64,000 nt of DNA from Pseudomonas protegens CHA0. GTDB lineage: Bacteria; Pseudomonadota; Gammaproteobacteria; Pseudomonadales; Pseudomonadaceae. The notes beneath the pieces are model-generated. The model did no database searches. It saw only the letters and a list, made by a program, of their open reading frames with translations, and was not told the origin of the DNA. The stretch lies in contig NC_021237.1 of the NCBI RefSeq assembly GCF_000397205.1, positions 2,667,001 through 2,731,000 of the forward strand. Direction: 5' to 3'. Numbering within the stretch: position 1 is the stretch's first letter; each line of letters starts with the position of its first letter. Made by a program: the position numbers and the translations under genes. Positions 52,141 through 61,668 of the stretch are shown piece by piece.

Positions 52141-53769
52141 TCAAAGCTTGAACTGGGTCACCAGGGCATTGAGGTCCACCGCCAGGCGTGACAGCTCCTG
52201 GCTGGCGGCATTGCTCTGGTTGGCCCCGGCCGAGGTCTGGGTCGACAGGTCGCGGATATTGATCAGGTTGCGGTCTACCTCGCGGGCGACCTGGGCCTGT
52301 TCCTCGCTGGCGCTGGCGATCACCAGGTTGCGCTCGTTGATGGTGGTGATGGCCTGGGTGATCTGGTCCAGGGCCAGCCCCGAAGCGCGGGCGGCTTCCA
52401 GGGTCAGGTGGGCGCGCTCGTTGCTGTTGCGCATGGCACTGACCGCACCTTCGGTGCCTTCCTCGATGGTGTTGATCATGCTTTCGATTTCCTGGGTCGA
52501 CTGCTGGGTGCGATGGGCCAGGGCCCGCACTTCGTCGGCGACCACGGCGAAGCCGCGTCCGGCGTCCCCGGCCCGCGCGGCCTCGATGGCGGCATTGAGC
52601 GCCAGCAGGTTGGTCTGTTCGGCAATCGAGCGGATCACTTCCAGCACCTGGCCGATATTGCGCACGTCCACCGCCAGGTTTTCCACCCGCTGGCAGGTCT
52701 GGGTCACGTCTTCGGCCAGTTGGCCGATGGAGTCGACGGTGTGCTGTACCTGCTCGCGGCCGTGATGGGCCGTGCGGTCGGTTTCCTGGGAGGCTTCGGA
52801 GGTGCTCACCGCATTGCGCGCCACTTCCTCCACGGCGACGGTCATTTCATTGACCGCGGTAGCCGCCTGTTCCACTTCATTGCTTTGCTGGTGCAGGGTC
52901 TGGCTGGAATGCTCGGTGACCGCGTGCAGTTCCTCGGCGGCGGAGGCCAGCTGGTTGGACGAATCGGCGATCCGCTGCAGGGTGCCGCGCAGGCTGGCTT
53001 GCATGGTCTGCAGGGCGTGCAGCAGGCGCGCCGGTTCGTCCTTGCCGCTGACTGCGATGCTCTGGCCGAGATCACCGCGGGCGATGGTTTCCGCTACCTC
53101 CACGGCCTGGCCCAGGGGGCGCACGATGCTGCGGGTCAGGAACAGGGCCAGGATCACGGTCAGGGCCACCACGACCAGCATGATCAGCAGGACCATGCCC
53201 ACCGCACCTTTGAACACCTGGTTGCTTTGCGCCGCCGCGGCGATACCGCCCCGGGTGTTGACGTCGATGATGGTCAGCAATTCCTTGAGCATGGCGTCGG
53301 CATTGGCCAGGAACGGGCCGCCGTCGACGATGTCGATCGCCGCTTCCTTGTGGCCCTGGCGCATCAGGTCGGTGATCCGGTGCTGGTCCTTGAGGTACAG
53401 CGCCTCGGCTTCGACAAAACGCTCGTAGGCGGCGCGTTCGTCGTCGACGTTGATCAGTTTTTCATAGGCCTGCTGTTGCCGATCCTGCTGTTGCTCCAGT
53501 TCGTTGAGGCGCGACAGCAAGGCCTGCACGTCACCGCTGTCGCGCACCACCAGCATGCGCAGGGTCAGGGTTCGGATCTGGGTGCTGGTCAGGGCCAGGG
53601 CATTGGCGGCAACGATGGATGGCTGCCAGTTCTGGTCGACCTCAAGGGATTGCTGGTTCATGCGTTGCATTTCCAGCAGGGAGAAACCTCCCAGGGCCAG
53701 GGCCAGCAGGGCGATCAGGGCGAAGCTGAACCCTGCGCGGCGGGAAATGTTCATCGTTCTCAAGAGCAT
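52141..53769 (-). CDS. Methyl-accepting chemotaxis protein
   Basis: 542 residues from the ATG at 53769 (AAGGA 8 nt upstream; MNISRRAGF five codons later is the alternative). TM1 at about residues 12-29, a four-helix-bundle periplasmic sensor, TM2 near residues 190-212 ([21 protein letters not shown]), HAMP, then the signalling tip [19 protein letters not shown] and [17 protein letters not shown]. No C-terminal CheR-binding pentapeptide. It senses a small molecule and controls flagellar rotation through CheA. Convergent with the MocR gene, 11 bases apart. Confidence 0.93.
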   Translation of the reverse strand: MLLRTMNISRRAGFSFALIALLALALGGFSLLEMQRMNQQSLEVDQNWQPSIVAANALALTSTQIRTLTLRMLVVRDSGDVQALLSRLNELEQQQDRQQQAYEKLINVDDERAAYERFVEAEALYLKDQHRITDLMRQGHKEAAIDIVDGGPFLANADAMLKELLTIIDVNTRGGIAAAAQSNQVFKGAVGMVLLIMLVVVALTVILALFLTRSIVRPLGQAVEVAETIARGDLGQSIAVSGKDEPARLLHALQTMQASLRGTLQRIADSSNQLASAAEELHAVTEHSSQTLHQQSNEVEQAATAVNEMTVAVEEVARNAVSTSEASQETDRTAHHGREQVQHTVDSIGQLAEDVTQTCQRVENLAVDVRNIGQVLEVIRSIAEQTNLLALNAAIEAARAGDAGRGFAVVADEVRALAHRTQQSTQEIESMINTIEEGTEGAVSAMRNSNERAHLTLEAARASGLALDQITQAITTINERNLVIASASEEQAQVAREVDRNLINIRDLSTQTSAGANQSNAASQELSRLAVDLNALVTQFKL

Positions 53770-54015
53770 GACTGTGTTCCTTGTGGCGGCAAAAAGTACA
53801 ACCGGCGAGGCGAGTCGCGGTTTGCATCGGTGCGGTGCGCGGTGGGGCCAGGCCCCACGGCACCGTCGGCTTTTTGCACACAAGGCAGGCGGCAGGCGCA
53901 TCTGATCGGCGCCTTTGTCCAGTGCTTTCCAGGATCGACAGGTTGCACGGCCTGCCTGGAAAACCCGCCAATGATAGCACGGTGACATCTGTCGCGGGCG
54001 CCTGGCCCGCGGCTT

Positions 54016-54897
54016 TCACCGGCCTTCGGTCTGGAGAAAGCCCTGGATGGAGCGGGCGCTGGTGGCCGGGTCGACCTGCATGAAGCAGTGCTGGCCATCG
54101 ATCACCTGAGTGCTCAGGTGCCGGTTGATGGCCGCCCAGCGCTTGATCGAGCGAGCCACGTAGGGGTAGCTGTCGCGGCCATGGATCACCAGGCTTGGGG
54201 TCTTCACCTGGCGCAGCGAGCGCCACAGGCGGCGGGGAAAGGAGCTGTAGATATCCACTTCGCGCTCGGGGGCGCATTTGAGGGCCACGCCTTGTTCGTC
54301 GTCCTTCAGGCCGTGTTCGACATAGGCGGCCAGGGCCGCGTCGCTCCAGCCCTTGAAGATGCCCCGGTTGGCCAGCGCGGCCTTGGCGGCGGCGCGATCC
54401 GGCCAGCGCCGGCGGCGGGCGGCGGCCTTGCGCGCGAGGCTGTGGCGGCGGTTCAGGCCCAGGGCCGACAGCACGCCCAGGGAACCGATCATGGAGGGGG
54501 TGAAGATCACCGGGTCCAGCATCACCGCCTTGCGAAACAGTTGCGGGCGTTCGGCGACGATCAGGCAGGTGAGCACCCCGCCAAAACTGTGGCCCAACGC
54601 ATAGCGCGGTACCTCGCCATAGACATCGAGCCCGGCTTCGAAGGCCTCGGCTGCCAGTTCGGCGGTGCGGTTCCAGCCCAGGAACGGGCCGCCATGGTCG
54701 GTATCGCCGTGGCCCTGGACGTCACTGAGCCACAGGTCGAAGGACTCGGCCAGCAGCGCCAGCATCGGCTGATAGGCCATGGAGCAGAAACCGTTGCCGT
54801 GCAGGAAGTGCAGCAGCGGCTTGCCCGAAGGCGCGGAGCGCAGGCCGCGCAGGGTGAAGCCTTCGGGACAGGGGTACGACCAGGGAAGCAACTGCAT
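54016..54897 (-). CDS. Alpha/beta hydrolase
   Basis: 293 residues from the ATG at 54897. HGNGFCSMAYQP holds the oxyanion-hole His-Gly, GHSFGG the nucleophile Ser elbow, and DGQHCFMQVDP the catalytic His near the C-terminus. Cytoplasmic esterase- or thioesterase-like enzyme of unknown substrate. Single gene downstream of the AlkB-like gene on the same strand, 87 bases apart. Confidence 0.9.
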   Translation of the reverse strand: MQLLPWSYPCPEGFTLRGLRSAPSGKPLLHFLHGNGFCSMAYQPMLALLAESFDLWLSDVQGHGDTDHGGPFLGWNRTAELAAEAFEAGLDVYGEVPRYALGHSFGGVLTCLIVAERPQLFRKAVMLDPVIFTPSMIGSLGVLSALGLNRRHSLARKAAARRRRWPDRAAAKAALANRGIFKGWSDAALAAYVEHGLKDDEQGVALKCAPEREVDIYSSFPRRLWRSLRQVKTPSLVIHGRDSYPYVARSIKRWAAINRHLSTQVIDGQHCFMQVDPATSARSIQGFLQTEGR

Positions 54898-54984
54898 GGG
54901 GCCTCGGGGCAAACGCTGAATACAGCCGGGCATTGTCGATGGCCCGGCCCTTGAGTCAAGGGCCGATCCTGACCGAGTCCAGCA

Positions 54985-55506
54985 CTACCCGGTCTTGAGC
55001 TGGCGAAACGACAGGCTGATGCGCTCGCCGGCGTCCGGCGCCTTGGGGATCGCGTGCAGCCAGTGTTTCTGCAGTTCGTCCGACATGTGCAGCAGCGAGC
55101 CGCTGGCCAGGCTGTAGTCGAAGGTGGCGCCGCTTTCCTTGTGGCGAAAGACCATGGCCCGGGCGTGGCCCAGGGAGACGATCACCACCCCGGTGCCTGT
55201 CACCAACTGTTCATTGGCGTCGGAATGAAAGCCCATGGAGGATTGGCCGTCGGGGTAGCAGTTGAGCAGGCAGTTGTTGGGGCGAAAGCCCAGCAGTTGC
55301 TCGATGGGCCCGCACAACTGCTCCAGCGCTTCGGGCATCGGCACGGCGGGGTAGGTGATCTGCGAGTAGTCGTAGGGCGCGCCGAAACTGGCGGTCTTGC
55401 GCGCACGCATGCGCTCGTCCCACAGCACGGAGTCCTTGAGGTGGTTGAACAGCCGATGCGGGTCGGCGATGAAGTCGGGGAAAAAGTCGATTTCGGGTGG
55501 AGTCAT
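54985..55506 (-). CDS. AlkB-family 2OG-Fe(II) dioxygenase
   Basis: 173 residues from the ATG at 55506. FHSDAN gives the HxD iron ligands H94 and D96, HWLHAI the distal His (H151), and RISLSFR the two Arg of the RxNxTxR-like end (R162, R168), although Asn and Thr are replaced. AlkB proteins oxidatively demethylate DNA, RNA or protein. A short unknown gene lies 53 bases upstream on the same strand. Confidence 0.85.
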   Translation of the reverse strand: MTPPEIDFFPDFIADPHRLFNHLKDSVLWDERMRARKTASFGAPYDYSQITYPAVPMPEALEQLCGPIEQLLGFRPNNCLLNCYPDGQSSMGFHSDANEQLVTGTGVVIVSLGHARAMVFRHKESGATFDYSLASGSLLHMSDELQKHWLHAIPKAPDAGERISLSFRQLKTG

Positions 55507-55559
55507 GGGAGTACTGCCTGTCGTGAAGGACAGCGCCTGCGGGGGGCAGGGCGTGATCC

Positions 55560-55877
55560 TTATCGGTCCTTGATGGGGGCCTGGAGTGTGCCGCCTGCCA
55601 CCGACTGGATAAACTGTGCGGCCTTTTGCCCCAGGTCCGCCTGGGAAGCGCGGATCAGCAGGACCAGGGGCGCCAGGGACAGTGGCTCGATGTCCAGCCG
55701 TTGCTGGCTGGAATTGCGCAGTATCAGGGTCAGCTCGGTCCACTGGTCATCGTCGGTGGTCCGGCTGTCGCCATCGGAATCCACATTGCAGCCAGCGCCC
55801 CACAGGTGTTCGGCCACCCGGTAGAACGCCGGGCGTGGTCCGGGCTGTTGCAGAAGCAGGGCATGTGGCGAAGGCAT
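55560..55877 (-). CDS. Small protein of unknown function upstream of the AlkB-like gene
   Basis: 105 residues, soluble and acidic, with an Asp-rich SDGDSRTTDDDQW and a beta-strand-rich LTLILRNSSQQRLDIEPLSLAPLVLLI. Not recognised. Same strand and 53 bases upstream of the AlkB-like gene, so possibly co-transcribed. Confidence 0.6.
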   Translation of the reverse strand: MPSPHALLLQQPGPRPAFYRVAEHLWGAGCNVDSDGDSRTTDDDQWTELTLILRNSSQQRLDIEPLSLAPLVLLIRASQADLGQKAAQFIQSVAGGTLQAPIKDR

Positions 55878-55984
55878 GGCGTGGAGCTCGGGCGAGGTGG
55901 CGTTCCAGGTCGGTAACGGTATCTCGCCGCCGGCGTGCGGCGCAACTGCGAAGAGGGCAGGCGCCGAGCATCCGGCCGGCTTGC

Positions 55985-56710
55985 TCAGCCGCCGTTGGCG
56001 CTGAGGATGCTCGCCACCTGGCGTGGCTGGCAGTTGAGGTAGGGCGAGGTTTTCAACCAGCGCTGGTCCGGGTACCAGGAGAACATGAACTGGCCATCCT
56101 TGAGCTTGTCTATCACCTGGCGCGCTACTTGCGGGCGCACCGCGGGGCAGCCCTGGCTACGGCCGATGCGGCCCTGGCGCTGGCTCCACAAGGGGTTCAC
56201 GTAGTCGGCGGCATGGATCACGATGTCGCGGTCCCGGGCCCGGTCATTGAAGCCCGGTTCCAGGCCGTCCATGCGCAGCGAGTAGCCATGGCTGCCTTCG
56301 TAACTTTCCTGGGTGCGGAACAGGCCCAGGCTGGATTGGTAGCTGCCCAGGCGATTGGAGAACTGGGTAGCGAAGTTTTCCCCGGATTTCTGCCCGTGGG
56401 CCACCAGGTCGCGCAGCACCAGTTTTTTGGTCCGCAGGTCGAAGATCCACAGACGCCGTTCGGTGGAGGGCTGCGAGTAGTCGATCACCGCCAGGTGGCG
56501 GGCTTGTCGGGCGCCGCTGCCTACCGCGCATTGCATGGCGCTCAGGGCACTTTTCAGGGCCTGGGGATTGAGTTGCGGGGCGGCGTGGGCGAGGCTGGCG
56601 TACAGCGTGGGGCTGGCGACGGGCTGGACTTCGCTGGCGGCGAAGGACGAAATGGAAAAGGCGCCCAGGGCAATGGCCACCAGGCAGAACCGGCACGAGA
56701 AATTCAACAT
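55985..56710 (-). CDS. YkuD_2-type L,D-transpeptidase-fold protein
   Basis: 241 residues. Signal peptide to about residue 25 (SSFAASE). The catalytic region is IVIHAADYV with a His and GRSQGCPAV with nucleophile C188. This group (murein L,D-transpeptidase catalytic-domain family) acts on peptidoglycan or its fragments in the periplasm. Divergent from a YcbB-type L,D-transpeptidase 153 bases away, so the two peptidoglycan enzymes share a promoter region. Confidence 0.88.
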   Translation of the reverse strand: MLNFSCRFCLVAIALGAFSISSFAASEVQPVASPTLYASLAHAAPQLNPQALKSALSAMQCAVGSGARQARHLAVIDYSQPSTERRLWIFDLRTKKLVLRDLVAHGQKSGENFATQFSNRLGSYQSSLGLFRTQESYEGSHGYSLRMDGLEPGFNDRARDRDIVIHAADYVNPLWSQRQGRIGRSQGCPAVRPQVARQVIDKLKDGQFMFSWYPDQRWLKTSPYLNCQPRQVASILSANGG

Positions 56711-56863
56711 GTATAGAGCGTCCCCATGGTCACTTTGGCTCCTGACGTCCTGTCGTTCCCCCGGCAGTCTGGTCTATATGTTTAATGCCCAGGCCCGATT
56801 GTTTTCCGCATCTGCCGTAATGGTTGGCCGCCCGCTGGGCGCCCACGGATTGGAGTAAAGCAG

Positions 56864-58435
56864 TTGTTCAAAAAAACCGCATGTTACTTGACCCTGTGCC
56901 TGCTCGCTGCGCCATTGGTCGCGCTGGCCGATGAGCTGCCACAGCTGTCGGCGAGCCCGATGCAAACGGCGCTGACGCAACTGGCCGTGGCCTGCCCGGC
57001 CCTGGCGCCGCGGCTCAATACCCCGGCCCAGCAGCTGTTGCAGGGCTTCTACCAGCAACAGGGCGAACAGCAGGTGTGGTCCGTGGCGGGCCGCCTGGCC
57101 AGCTTGCAGGCGCAGTTGGCGCAACTGGTGGACGACGGGCTGGACCCGGGCCACTACCGCCTGCCGCAGGCGAGCCCGGCGGGAGATGGCCTGTGCAGCG
57201 ATATCGATATCACCCATCAGTACCTGCAAGCCCTGCAGGACCTGCATTACGGTCGCCTGGCGCAAAGCCGCTTCGAGCCTATGTGGCGGGCCCAGCCGCT
57301 GCCGGACGATCGCCAGAGCGCGCTGCTGGCGATTGCCGTGCCGGGCATCGCCCACATCGCCACGGCCTTCGAGCAGGCGCGCCCCAGCCTCGCGCAATAC
57401 CGCAACCTGCGCCAGGCCTATGCCCATGAGCGCCAGCAACCCTTGCCCCAGTGGCAGGCCGTGGCCGGCGGCCCGTTGCTGCGCCCGGACATGCAGGACA
57501 AGCGGGTGCCGGAGCTGGCCCTGCGCCTGTACCACGGCGGCTACCTGCAAAGCCCGGAGGTCAACCCGGACAACGCCTACAGCGGCGAGCTGGTCAGCGC
57601 GGTGAAGAACTTCCAGCTTGGCCATTCGCTGCAGGCCGACGGTGTGGTCGGCGCGGGCACCCTGAAAGAGATGAACATCAGCCCGGCCGAGCGCCGCGAA
57701 CAGCTGCGCATCAACCTCGAACGCCTGCGCTGGCTGGCCCAGGATTACGAGCCGAACCTGGTGCTGGTGAACGTCGCCGCCGCCCAGCTGACCTTCTATC
57801 AGCATGACGCGGTGGTCTGGCAGACCCGCACCCAGGTCGGCCGCGCGGAGCGCCAGACGCCCTTGCTCAAATCCCAGGTCACCCGGCTGACCCTGAACCC
57901 CACCTGGACCGTGCCGCCGACCATCCTCAAGGAAGACAAGCTGCCGGAAATCCGCCGCGACCAGGGATTCCTCAACCGCCAGAACCTGCAGGTGCTGGAT
58001 GCCAACGGCCAGCCCCTGGCGGCCGAGGACATCGACTGGGACCGCCCCGGCAACATCCTCCTGCGCCAGGGCGCCGGCCCGCGCAACCCCTTGGGGCGCA
58101 TCGCCATCCGCTTCCCCAACCCGTTCTCGGTGTACCTGCACGACACCCCGAGCCAGGCGCTGTTCAGCAAGGGGCCGCGGGCCTTCAGCTCCGGCTGCGT
58201 GCGGGTCGAGCAGGCCCTGCAACTGCGCGACTGGCTGCTCAGCCCGGCGGAGCGGTTGCGCACCAACGAGCTGTTGGCCACCGGCCTGACCCACGAGTTC
58301 CGCCTGGCCAAGCCGGTGCCGATCCTGCTCAGCTACTGGACGGTGCAGGCCGACAGCCACGGGCAACTGCTGTATGCCCCGGACATCTACGGGCATGATC
58401 AGGTGCTGTCGACTGCGCTGGGCAGCAAGATCTGA
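56864..58435 (+). CDS. L,D-transpeptidase, YcbB/LdtD-like
   Basis: 523 residues from a TTG at 56864 with GGAG 8 nt upstream. Signal peptide to LVALADE (residue ~22), a peptidoglycan-binding domain (RLYHGGYLQSPE... SAVKNFQLGHSLQADGVVG, around residues 215-260), then the YkuD catalytic domain with the family LNPTWTVPPTILKEDKLPEI, YLHDTPSQALF and SSGCVRV (nucleophile C445). It forms 3-3 crosslinks in periplasmic peptidoglycan. Divergent from a YkuD_2 enzyme; convergent with an amidohydrolase across a REP element and a terminator. Confidence 0.92.
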   Translation: MFKKTACYLTLCLLAAPLVALADELPQLSASPMQTALTQLAVACPALAPRLNTPAQQLLQGFYQQQGEQQVWSVAGRLASLQAQLAQLVDDGLDPGHYRLPQASPAGDGLCSDIDITHQYLQALQDLHYGRLAQSRFEPMWRAQPLPDDRQSALLAIAVPGIAHIATAFEQARPSLAQYRNLRQAYAHERQQPLPQWQAVAGGPLLRPDMQDKRVPELALRLYHGGYLQSPEVNPDNAYSGELVSAVKNFQLGHSLQADGVVGAGTLKEMNISPAERREQLRINLERLRWLAQDYEPNLVLVNVAAAQLTFYQHDAVVWQTRTQVGRAERQTPLLKSQVTRLTLNPTWTVPPTILKEDKLPEIRRDQGFLNRQNLQVLDANGQPLAAEDIDWDRPGNILLRQGAGPRNPLGRIAIRFPNPFSVYLHDTPSQALFSKGPRAFSSGCVRVEQALQLRDWLLSPAERLRTNELLATGLTHEFRLAKPVPILLSYWTVQADSHGQLLYAPDIYGHDQVLSTALGSKI

Positions 58436-58465
58436 TGTGGCTGTGTGGGTGAAGGCAAACCCTGG

Positions 58466-58501
58466 CCAGGGAGCTTGCTCCCTGGGGGGCGTAGCCGCCC
58501 C
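58466..58501. repeat. REP-like double palindrome
   Basis: CCAGGGAGC-TT-GCTCCCTGG (58466-58485) is followed at once by GGGGCG-TAGC-CGCCCC (58486-58501). GGGAGC-TT-GCTCCC is the core of the REP elements common between genes in fluorescent pseudomonads. It lies between convergent genes, the favoured location for REPs. Confidence 0.75.
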
Positions 58502-58566
58502 GAGGCCTTCATGGCGCTCTAGCGGACGCAGGCTCTCTCGCCACCGTCGCCTTAGCGCGAGCAGAA

Positions 58567-58604
58567 AAAACGCCGCGGTGCCTGGATGGGCGTCGCGGCG
58601 TTTT
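58567..58604. terminator. Bidirectional terminator
   Basis: AAAACGCCGCG and CGCGGCGTTTT form an 11-bp stem with A-run and T-run, between the L,D-transpeptidase and the amidohydrolase, which converge here. Confidence 0.85.
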
Positions 58605-58616
58605 CCATAGCAGGTT

Positions 58617-60497
58617 TCAAGGCTGCACAGGCGCCAGCCGGTCGTAGATCACATCCAGGGCCGGGCCCAGGTCGCCGTCGCCCTGGGCCACGGCCCTGAT
58701 GCCCTGGGGTACCGGCAATGACGGATCGCCATGCATCCCGAACGGCGGCGGCAAGCTTGCCACCTTTGCCGGACGCTCATAGATCACCCGGCCTTCCTTG
58801 ACGGTCTTGAGCACTTGGATCTCGCTCAGGGTCTCGGGTTTGACGGTCAGCGGGTTGGCCGAGAGCACCGCGAAATCCGCCAGCTTGCCCGGGGTGATGG
58901 AGCCTTTGCGGTCTTCTTCGAAATGCTGGTAGGCCGACCACAGGGTCATGGCCTTCAGCGCCTGCAAGGGCGTCACCCGCTGGTCCGGGCCGAGTACGTA
59001 GGCGCTGCGGGTGGTGCGGTTGACCGTGGCTGCCAGCACTCGCATGGAGTCCGGCAGGGCCACCGGTGCATCGTGGTGGGTGGTGAATTTCATCCCGGCC
59101 TGGAGCACCCACTGGGTCGGCGAGATGTTTTCCGCGCGTTCGGGCCCCAGCACCGACTGGCGATGCCAGTCGCCCCAGTAGTAGGTGTGCATGGGGAACA
59201 GGGAAGGGAAGATCTTCAGTTGCTTGAGTTCGGCCACCTGGTCCTTGCGCAGGGTCTGGCCGTGGATCATTACCGGCCGCACATCGACCCCGGGGTAGGC
59301 CTGTTCCGCGGCACGCATGGAACCGAGCAACTGGTCGATGGCGCGGTCGCCGTTGGTGTGGGAAAGGATCTGCCAGCGGTTGGCCAGGGCCTCTTTATAG
59401 ATGGCCAGGGCGTCGGCGTCCTTGACCACGCCGTAGCCGGCATAGCTGGCGTCCTGGCCCTGGGGCGGCTTGAAGTAGGGCTGGCTCAGCCAGGCCGTCT
59501 TGCCCTGGGGCGAGCCGTCCAGGGTCAGCTTGACCCCACCGATGCGAAAGTGCTGGTTGTACACCACCGGCTGGTTGCTCGGGTGATACCAGGGGGCGAC
59601 CATCAGTTGCTTGACGCCGGGGGTGAGGATATCCGGGTAGGAGACGATGTCCGCCAGCAACTTTCCATCGCCCGCGGCCTTGATCGCGGTCTTGACCTGG
59701 TCCGGGGAAGAGCGGCCGTCCTGGATCGTGGTGTAGCCATAGCTGACATACAGCTTCTGCCCGGCGCTGAGCATGTCCACCGCCTGGTCGGCGGTGAGCT
59801 TGGGGAAGATCTTGATCAGGGCGTTGAAGAAGGCGTTTTCCTCCAGCACTCCGTTGGGTTCCTGGCTGCCGTCGACGCGGCGGATCACCCCGCCTTCCGG
59901 GTTGGGGGTCGACGCGTCGATCCCCGCCAGTTCCAGCGCCTTGCTGTTGAGCACCCCCAGGTGCGAGGACTGGTGGACGATGGCGATGGGCAGGTCGCGG
60001 GTCACGGTGTCCAGATCGGCCTTGGTGGGGTGGCGCTGTTCCTGCAACTGGGAATCGTCATAGCCAAAGCCGAACAGCACGCCGAACTGCTTGGGGATCG
60101 GCGACTGCTGTTCAAAGCGGCGCAGGGTTTCCTGGAGCCCGGGGATGCTGTTGTTGGTTCCATCCGGTGGCGGCAGCAGGTTGGCGCTGGCAGCCTGGAA
60201 ACCCACCATCGACACATGGCCGTGGGGGTCGACGAAGCCCGGTAGCAGGGTCGCGCCCTTGAGGTCGAGCATCTGTGTGGCCGGGGCCTTGTTCTTGAGT
60301 ACCTGTTGCCGGTCACCCACGGCGAGGATCTTGCCGTCCTTCACCGCCACTGCCTGGGCCTTGGGGTGCTGGTCATCGATGGTGATGATCGGGCCGTTGA
60401 ACCAGATGGCGTCGGCCACCGGCGGCGTGGCCGCCAGGGCGCTGGCACTGGCGAGCTGGAGCGCTGCCACGAGCAGCGCGAAGGAGGTCTTTTGCAT
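58617..60497 (-). CDS. Periplasmic amidohydrolase (YtcJ-like)
   Basis: 626 residues from the ATG at 60497 (AAGGA upstream). Signal peptide ending in SALAATPP (about residue 23). The metal ligands are FVDPHGHVS (HxH) in the N-terminal part and LSHTNGD further on; an HHDAPV near the end supplies the Asp. The DPHGH form and length match YtcJ/NfdA-like metal-dependent hydrolases of amides or formamides. Exported, so it acts on an outside substrate. Single gene. Confidence 0.9.
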   Translation of the reverse strand: MQKTSFALLVAALQLASASALAATPPVADAIWFNGPIITIDDQHPKAQAVAVKDGKILAVGDRQQVLKNKAPATQMLDLKGATLLPGFVDPHGHVSMVGFQAASANLLPPPDGTNNSIPGLQETLRRFEQQSPIPKQFGVLFGFGYDDSQLQEQRHPTKADLDTVTRDLPIAIVHQSSHLGVLNSKALELAGIDASTPNPEGGVIRRVDGSQEPNGVLEENAFFNALIKIFPKLTADQAVDMLSAGQKLYVSYGYTTIQDGRSSPDQVKTAIKAAGDGKLLADIVSYPDILTPGVKQLMVAPWYHPSNQPVVYNQHFRIGGVKLTLDGSPQGKTAWLSQPYFKPPQGQDASYAGYGVVKDADALAIYKEALANRWQILSHTNGDRAIDQLLGSMRAAEQAYPGVDVRPVMIHGQTLRKDQVAELKQLKIFPSLFPMHTYYWGDWHRQSVLGPERAENISPTQWVLQAGMKFTTHHDAPVALPDSMRVLAATVNRTTRSAYVLGPDQRVTPLQALKAMTLWSAYQHFEEDRKGSITPGKLADFAVLSANPLTVKPETLSEIQVLKTVKEGRVIYERPAKVASLPPPFGMHGDPSLPVPQGIRAVAQGDGDLGPALDVIYDRLAPVQP

Positions 60498-60611
60498 GTG
60501 CGTTCTTCCTTGAAGCGGGCAGGAGCGCACTAGCCTAGCCGCAAAGCGCCGCCGCGGGCGAGTGGCTTGAGGTATGGTGTGCGGCCTTTTAGCTGCGACT
60601 CAAGGCTTGTC

Positions 60612-60983
60612 ATGCCATTCAACAAACGCCAGCAGGCGGCCACGGAGCGCCTGCTGGCCGCCACCCTGACCGAAGCCTGCGAAGCCGCCAAGGCCGAAAT
60701 CGTCGGTTTTTCCTGGCTGACCCACGAAGTGGACTACGCCGCCTTTGCGGCGAGCCTGGTGGTGGTCTGGGTCTTCGACACCCAGGCCCACAAGGAGCAG
60801 GCCCTGGCGGCCGGGCAGGGCGCGCGGATGCTCGAACTGACGGCCCGGGCCCTGGAAGAGGCCGATGTTCACCTCGACGCCCTGGAAACCCGTGTGTTCT
60901 TCGACAGCGAAGAGCAATGCCGGCGGATCAATGGTGGCGATTGGGCGCAACGCCTGAAGCGCCTGCGCCCGGGCCGGGGTTGA
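60612..60983 (+). CDS. Small soluble protein of unknown function
   Basis: 123 residues from the ATG at 60612. Helical, Ala/Glu-rich, no signal peptide; FSWLTHEVDYAAFAASLVVVWVFDTQAHK in the middle. Not recognised, though such proteins are frequent beside DUF1289 genes in pseudomonads. The DUF1289 gene begins 3 bases after its stop, so the two are co-translated. Confidence 0.75.
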   Translation: MPFNKRQQAATERLLAATLTEACEAAKAEIVGFSWLTHEVDYAAFAASLVVVWVFDTQAHKEQALAAGQGARMLELTARALEEADVHLDALETRVFFDSEEQCRRINGGDWAQRLKRLRPGRG

Positions 60984-60986
60984 GCC

Positions 60987-61169
60987 ATGGCCAAGGAAAT
61001 CGACAACCCCTGCATCGCCCTTTGCCAGCTCAGTGGCGACCTGTGCCTGAGTTGCGGGCGCAGCAAGGACGACATCCGCAAATGGAAGCGCATGAAGCGC
61101 CCGGAAAAAATGGCCGCCGTGCAGCGGGCCGGCATCCGGCTCAAGGCCTTGCAGAAAAAGAAGGGCTGA
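60987..61169 (+). CDS. DUF1289 protein
   Basis: 60 residues with NPCIALCQLSGDLCLSCGR, four Cys in the DUF1289 arrangement, followed by W and a basic helix. The four Cys probably bind a metal or Fe-S cluster. Directly follows the gene above (3-base gap) and abuts a convergent gene, whose stop is on the next base. Confidence 0.92.
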   Translation: MAKEIDNPCIALCQLSGDLCLSCGRSKDDIRKWKRMKRPEKMAAVQRAGIRLKALQKKKG

Positions 61170-61655
61170 TCAGGTATCGCTCTGGAATTGGCCGGCGCCC
61201 AGGCGCCGCACGCTCAGCCAGAAGTCTTCCCCAGGTTCGTACTCGGCCAGAGACAGGCGGTGCACCTGTCCCTGCTCGTCCTCCACCGTCAGGCTGGTCT
61301 CCCAGTCGAAATCCGGGTTCTGGGAAATGGTGTAGGACGGGTAAGGGCTGTTGATCTCGAAATGAATCGAGTAGACCTCCAGTGGCGGGCACGACAGCAG
61401 GCCTTGTGCGTACAGCTGCCAGACCTTGCGCATGCCGGGCACGCACAGGCGCTCGGCAAAGGCCAGGGCCTGGGGGATGTCGTCCCAGGCGGCCTGTACC
61501 CCTTGCTGCGCGGTCGCGAGCCGGCGCTGGGGCGGTTCGTTGCTGGGGTGCTGGACGTAGACCAGGCGGCTGCCGAACTGCAATTCGCATTGCAGCACGC
61601 CGGCAGTGGTTTCCCAGTGGCCCAGCAGCGATTCCTTGAGCAGGTCTATTTGCAT
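61170..61655 (-). CDS. Soluble protein of unknown function
   Basis: 161 residues from the ATG at 61655, 13 bases after the LysE-type gene. Acidic, beta-rich, with PSYTISQNPDFDWETSLTVEDEQGQ and a VYSIHFEINSPYPSY strand. No signal peptide. The layout recalls small immunity-type proteins but no family is recognised. The ribosome-binding site is weak. Probably co-transcribed with the LysE-type gene. Confidence 0.7.
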   Translation of the reverse strand: MQIDLLKESLLGHWETTAGVLQCELQFGSRLVYVQHPSNEPPQRRLATAQQGVQAAWDDIPQALAFAERLCVPGMRKVWQLYAQGLLSCPPLEVYSIHFEINSPYPSYTISQNPDFDWETSLTVEDEQGQVHRLSLAEYEPGEDFWLSVRRLGAGQFQSDT

Positions 61656-61668
61656 CGCGCCTGAGGGC

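Noticed and set aside
52408..53985. A 525-codon frame antisense to the chemoreceptor.
   Set aside because: Shadow of the MCP gene, no start signal and no homology-like motif.
58731..60245. A 504-codon frame antisense to the amidohydrolase.
   Set aside because: Shadow frame; the minus strand has a signal peptide and metal-site motifs.
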